From the NCBI GenBank assembly GCA_027452265.1, contig DAIDGR010000030.1, positions 1 through 53,693 of the forward strand: a stretch of DNA of 53,693 nucleotides. Direction: 5' to 3'. Made by a program: the position numbers and the translations under genes. The stretch's first letter is position 1; every line of letters starts with the position of its first letter. Under the pieces are notes generated by a model, which was not told where the DNA came from, ran no database searches, and was given only the letters and a program-made list of their open reading frames with translations. Shown here piece after piece: positions 51,194-53,693 of this stretch. Source of the stretch: Caulobacteraceae bacterium (GTDB lineage Bacteria; Pseudomonadota; Alphaproteobacteria; Caulobacterales; Caulobacteraceae).

Positions 51194-51702
51194 GCGAAGA
51201 CGCCCGCGAGGACCGCTTCACCTGGAACGGCCTCCAACCCGGACCACAGGGCGACAATCCGCGGGGTCGCGGCATTGGGCTCCTGGGTTTCGCCCGGAAA
51301 GGCGGTGCGGGCGAGGAGCGCGGCGAGGCGATCGGTTCGCGGCAACTCGGCCAGGGCCTCGCGTACCGCCTTGGCGCGGCCGTAGAAGGCTTGGCCCAGC
51401 CCCTTCATTCGCCGGGCCATGGAGATGTCCGAAACCCCCATCTCGCGCATGGCCCCATCGAGCCGACTGATGAACACATCAAAGAGAGCCTGGCCCTGGC
51501 TCGCTCCAGCCTGACCCTCGACCCGAAGTCGCTCGATCAGCAGGATGACAACGAGTGAGAGCAGCTCAAAGCGACCCTCAGGCGTGTCCTGGGCCCCCAG
51601 GGACTCATAGAAGATAGGGGTCCGAGCTGCGGCTACGGCGAGGTCGTGCAGACGCTCGGCCCGGGCCTGAATTTCCAGTTTTGCGGGGTTTGGACGCCAC
51701 AC
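51178..51702 (-). CDS. Ubiquinol-cytochrome c chaperone (CBP3-like)
   Basis: 174 residues. R-A-E-R-L-H-D-L-A-V-A-A-A-R-T-P-I-F-Y...G-R-F-E-L-L-S-L-V-V-I-L-L-I-E-R-L and F-D-V-F-I-S-R-L-D-G-A-M-R-E-M-G-V-S-D are typical of CBP3/UbqQ proteins that help assemble cytochrome bc1. The GTG start at 51702 gives W-R-P-N-P-A-K-L; the frame stays open to 52401 but that stretch is antisense to bamE. The end overlaps yceD by 16 bases. Confidence 0.85.
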   Translation of the reverse strand: MWRPNPAKLEIQARAERLHDLAVAAARTPIFYESLGAQDTPEGRFELLSLVVILLIERLRVEGQAGASQGQALFDVFISRLDGAMREMGVSDISMARRMKGLGQAFYGRAKAVREALAELPRTDRLAALLARTAFPGETQEPNAATPRIVALWSGLEAVPGEAVLAGVFAWDLP

Positions 51703-51936
51703 AGCTTGTTCGATCCTCGAAAGACACGGCGCGCCGAAACGGAGTCGGCAAGATGCTTCGCCCCTAATAGGTCGTCCGCGCGCGTCGCGCACGTCCCTGG
51801 CTGCGCCGCCTGTCGCCCGATTGAACCGGAGGCGCGCCCGGACGCGGCTCAACCCGCCAAATCGTTTGAAATCGGCGGGCCGCCGGATTAGGTCAGGGCG
51901 GTCTGGGGCCGCGTTACCCCCGTTGAAAGGCGCCTC
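51703..51936. other. Intergenic region between bc1 chaperone gene and bamE
   Basis: At 234 bases this is the largest gap in the window. It must hold two divergent promoters, but I see no strong -35/-10 pair. A weak inverted repeat, CCCGCC (51853-51858) and GGCGGG (51874-51879), spans an AT-richer 15 bases. Confidence 0.5.
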
Positions 51937-52422
51937 ATGCGAACCCTTACGATCGGTCTTCTGGCGAGCGTCGGCCTTATGGCCGTAACCGCCTGCACGC
52001 CGGTCAACAGCTATGAAGGGTTCCAGGTGGTGGACAACTCGCCCCTGGAGATCAAGGCGGGCGTCGATACCCGCTCCACCGTACAGGCCAAGCTCGGTAG
52101 CCCGACCCAGGTGGCCACGTTCGACCACAACGAATGGTTCTATATTACCCAGGTGTCGAGCCAGACCGGCTTCTACCTGCCGCGCGTGGACAAGCGCGAT
52201 GTCACCGCCATCACCTTCGCCAAGGATGGGGATCGGGTGGTCCAGGTGCGCAACTACACCCTGAAGGATGGTCGGGTGATCGCCTACAACGATCATGAAA
52301 CCCCCACGCGCGGGCGCGAGATGACCGTGCTGGAGCAGCTTCTCGGAAGCGTCAGCTCGATCGGCGCCCTTCCGCCCAATCAGGTCAATTCGAACACCCA
52401 CGGCGGCCCAGGCGGTCCGTAA
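51937..52422 (+). CDS. bamE: BamE, outer-membrane assembly lipoprotein
   Basis: 161 residues. The signal peptide ends in the lipobox M-A-V-T-A-C, with lipidation at the Cys. The SmpA/OmlA domain has G-F-Q-V-V-D-N-S-P-L-E-I-K-A-G-V-D-T-R-S-T-V-Q-A-K-L-G-S-P-T, W-F-Y-I-T-Q and V-T-A-I-T-F. It supports the BAM complex that inserts beta-barrel proteins. AAAGGCG lies before the ATG; an intrinsic terminator follows. Confidence 0.93.
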   Translation: MRTLTIGLLASVGLMAVTACTPVNSYEGFQVVDNSPLEIKAGVDTRSTVQAKLGSPTQVATFDHNEWFYITQVSSQTGFYLPRVDKRDVTAITFAKDGDRVVQVRNYTLKDGRVIAYNDHETPTRGREMTVLEQLLGSVSSIGALPPNQVNSNTHGGPGGP

Positions 52423-52483
52423 TCCCTCGGCGAGACGCAGGGGCCTTCGGTACGCTCCCCAAGTCCGAAATCCTGATCACGAA

Positions 52484-52511
52484 AAAGGCGGCGTCTCGCG
52501 ACGCCGCCTTT
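52484..52511. terminator. Bidirectional intrinsic terminator between bamE and hppA
   Basis: A perfect 12-bp stem, AAAGGCGGCGTC (52484-52495) and GACGCCGCCTTT (52500-52511), with loop TCGC. On the minus strand it runs into TTTTTC, a good U-tract for hppA; on the plus strand TTTCTGTTTT follows, weaker but usable for bamE. Confidence 0.92.
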
Positions 52512-52537
52512 CTGTTTTGGGCCACAACGGCCGCCGA

Positions 52538-53693
52538 TCAGCCCGCGGAGTGCGACAGCACCGCCAGGAGCAGCAGGGCGACAATGTTGGTGATCTTGAT
52601 CATCGGGTTCACAGCCGGGCCGGCCGTGTCCTTGTAGGGATCACCGACCGTATCGCCGGTCACGGCGGCCTTATGCGCCTCTGAACCCTTGCCGCCAAAG
52701 TGCCCCTCTTCGATGAGCTTCTTGGCGTTGTCCCAGGCCCCGCCCCCCGAGGTCATGGAGATGGCGACGAACAGGCCGGTGACGATCACGCCCATCAGCA
52801 TGGCGCCCAGGGCCGAGAAGGCGTTGGACTTGCCGGCGATCGCCTGGATCACGAAGAACAGGAGGATCGGCGAGACCACCGGCAGCAGGGACGGCACGAT
52901 CATCTCGCGGATCGCCGCGCGCGTCAGAATATCAACGGCGCGGCCATATTCCGGCTTGGTCTCATAGGTCATGATGCCCGGGTTCTCGCGGAACTGGCGC
53001 CGGACCTCGGCCACGACCGACTCGGCCGCGCGGCCAACGGCCGTCATGGAAAGACCACCGAACAGGAAGGGCAGCAGACCTCCAAACAGCAGCCCCACCA
53101 CCACATAGGGGTTGGACAGGTCGAAGGCGACGTCCCCAAGCCCCGCGAAGAACGAGGTCGGCGAGGCGTTGGTTGAGAAGAAATGCAGATCCTGAGTGTA
53201 GGCGGCGAACAGCACCAGCGCACCCAGGCCGGCCGACCCGATCGCATAGCCCTTGGTCACCGCCTTGGTGGTGTTGCCCACCGCGTCGAGCGCGTCGGTC
53301 GAAACCCGCACCTCAGAGGGAAGGCCCGCCATCTCGGCGATGCCGCCGGCGTTATCCGTGACCGGTCCGAACGCATCCAGCGCCACGATCACCCCGGCCA
53401 AGGACAGCATGGTGGTGGTGGCGATCGCCACGCCAAAGAGGCCAGCGAGCTGATAGGTGACGATGATGCCGGCGATGATCACGATCGCCGGGGCCGCCGT
53501 GGCCTCCAGCGACATGGCCAGGCCCTGGATCACGTTGGTGCCGTGCCCCGAAACCGAGGCCTTGGCGATCGACTTCACCGGACGGAAGTTCGTGCCGGTA
53601 TAGTACTCGGTGATGATGACGATGAGGGCGGTGACCGCGAGGCCCGTCAGACCGCAGCCAAACATGGCCGTGGGCGTGATCAGCTTGTCGCCG
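52538..53693 (-). CDS. hppA: Membrane-bound proton-pumping pyrophosphatase, C-terminal part
   Basis: 384 residues of the C-terminal half; the start lies beyond the right edge, and the ATG at 53665 is internal. Several long membrane helices and [20 protein letters not shown] identify the family. It couples PPi hydrolysis to ion pumping. G-N-T-T-K-A carries Lys at the position that, in known enzymes, marks K+-independent H+-PPases (Ala in K+-dependent ones). G-G-A-W-D-N-A-K-K and [16 protein letters not shown] close the catalytic part. Confidence 0.95.
   Translation of the reverse strand, partial: GDKLITPTAMFGCGLTGLAVTALIVIITEYYTGTNFRPVKSIAKASVSGHGTNVIQGLAMSLEATAAPAIVIIAGIIVTYQLAGLFGVAIATTTMLSLAGVIVALDAFGPVTDNAGGIAEMAGLPSEVRVSTDALDAVGNTTKAVTKGYAIGSAGLGALVLFAAYTQDLHFFSTNASPTSFFAGLGDVAFDLSNPYVVVGLLFGGLLPFLFGGLSMTAVGRAAESVVAEVRRQFRENPGIMTYETKPEYGRAVDILTRAAIREMIVPSLLPVVSPILLFFVIQAIAGKSNAFSALGAMLMGVIVTGLFVAISMTSGGGAWDNAKKLIEEGHFGGKGSEAHKAAVTGDTVGDPYKDTAGPAVNPMIKITNIVALLLLAVLSHSAG

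Noticed and set aside
51853-51879. Inverted repeat CCCGCC/GGCGGG upstream of bamE as a terminator
   Set aside because: Only 6 paired bases, a 15-base loop and no U-run; it lies between divergent starts where a terminator is not expected.
51703-52401. N-terminal extension of the bc1 chaperone frame to 407 codons
   Set aside because: The added part runs antisense through bamE and across the intergenic gap; the family sequence begins at the GTG at 51702.

Overview
The window is GC-rich, almost gapless bacterial chromosome (no intergenic gap reaches 300 bases). It looks like an alphaproteobacterium, most probably Caulobacterales. Evidence: mfd-sdhE next to recG, yceD-plsX-fabH-ihfA, rplM-rpsI-argC, an NDUFS4-type complex I subunit, a CBP3-type bc1 chaperone gene, a tandem cold-shock-domain protein, and a Caulobacter-style housekeeping promoter in front of rplM. 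The genus cannot be fixed from the sequence. Many genes use TTG or GTG starts, and neighbours are often coupled through ATGA, GTGA or TGATG junctions.

Left part (1-16200). After the tail of a probable membrane anti-sigma factor comes a minus-strand tetrapyrrole island: a glycosyltransferase-like gene, a DUF1801 gene, hemN, bchE and bchJ. hemN and bchE are the oxygen-independent enzymes of porphyrin and bacteriochlorophyll synthesis. Each is preceded, at nearly the same distance, by an almost identical FNR/FixK-type box, so the host is probably an anoxygenic phototroph that switches these steps on when oxygen is low. The rest of the photosynthesis cluster is not here. Then follow an M24 peptidase-like protein, an exported DUF4019 protein, a GST, a sulfotransferase, an amidase, a Tat-type EF-hand protein, a coupled pair of polyprenyl-phosphate-sugar enzymes (GT2-GtrA and GT39), a TusA-like protein, a CaiB/BaiF CoA-transferase and a CcdC-like membrane protein.

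Middle (16200-34800). DNA repair and replication restart (mfd, recG) flank sdhE and a DUF3297 gene. kdsA-hldE-hldD make the Kdo and heptose precursors of the LPS inner core as one coupled operon. Divergent from it is phr-cfa (photolyase plus cyclopropane fatty acid synthase) behind a candidate ECF-sigma promoter, which would suit a singlet-oxygen or light-stress response. cysK-sseA-metC form a tightly coupled sulfur amino-acid operon. An MFS transporter and a thiolase follow.

Right part (34800-53693). Four tRNA genes (Arg-TCT, Pro-TGG, Glu-TTC, Pro-GGG) are scattered among housekeeping genes: an NDUFS4-type subunit, a PaaI-type thioesterase, a DUF192 protein, a tandem CSD protein, recJ, alaC-hom, a small exported protein, phaC, an exported msrB, argC, rpsI, rplM, ctaA, ihfA, fabH, plsX, yceD, a cytochrome bc1 chaperone and bamE. 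A perfect 12-bp hairpin terminator separates bamE from the convergent hppA (membrane pyrophosphatase), which runs off the right edge.

No CRISPR array, insertion sequence, prophage or recognisable defence system was seen. The most interesting signals are regulatory: the paired FNR-type boxes and the ECF-type promoter in front of phr-cfa.
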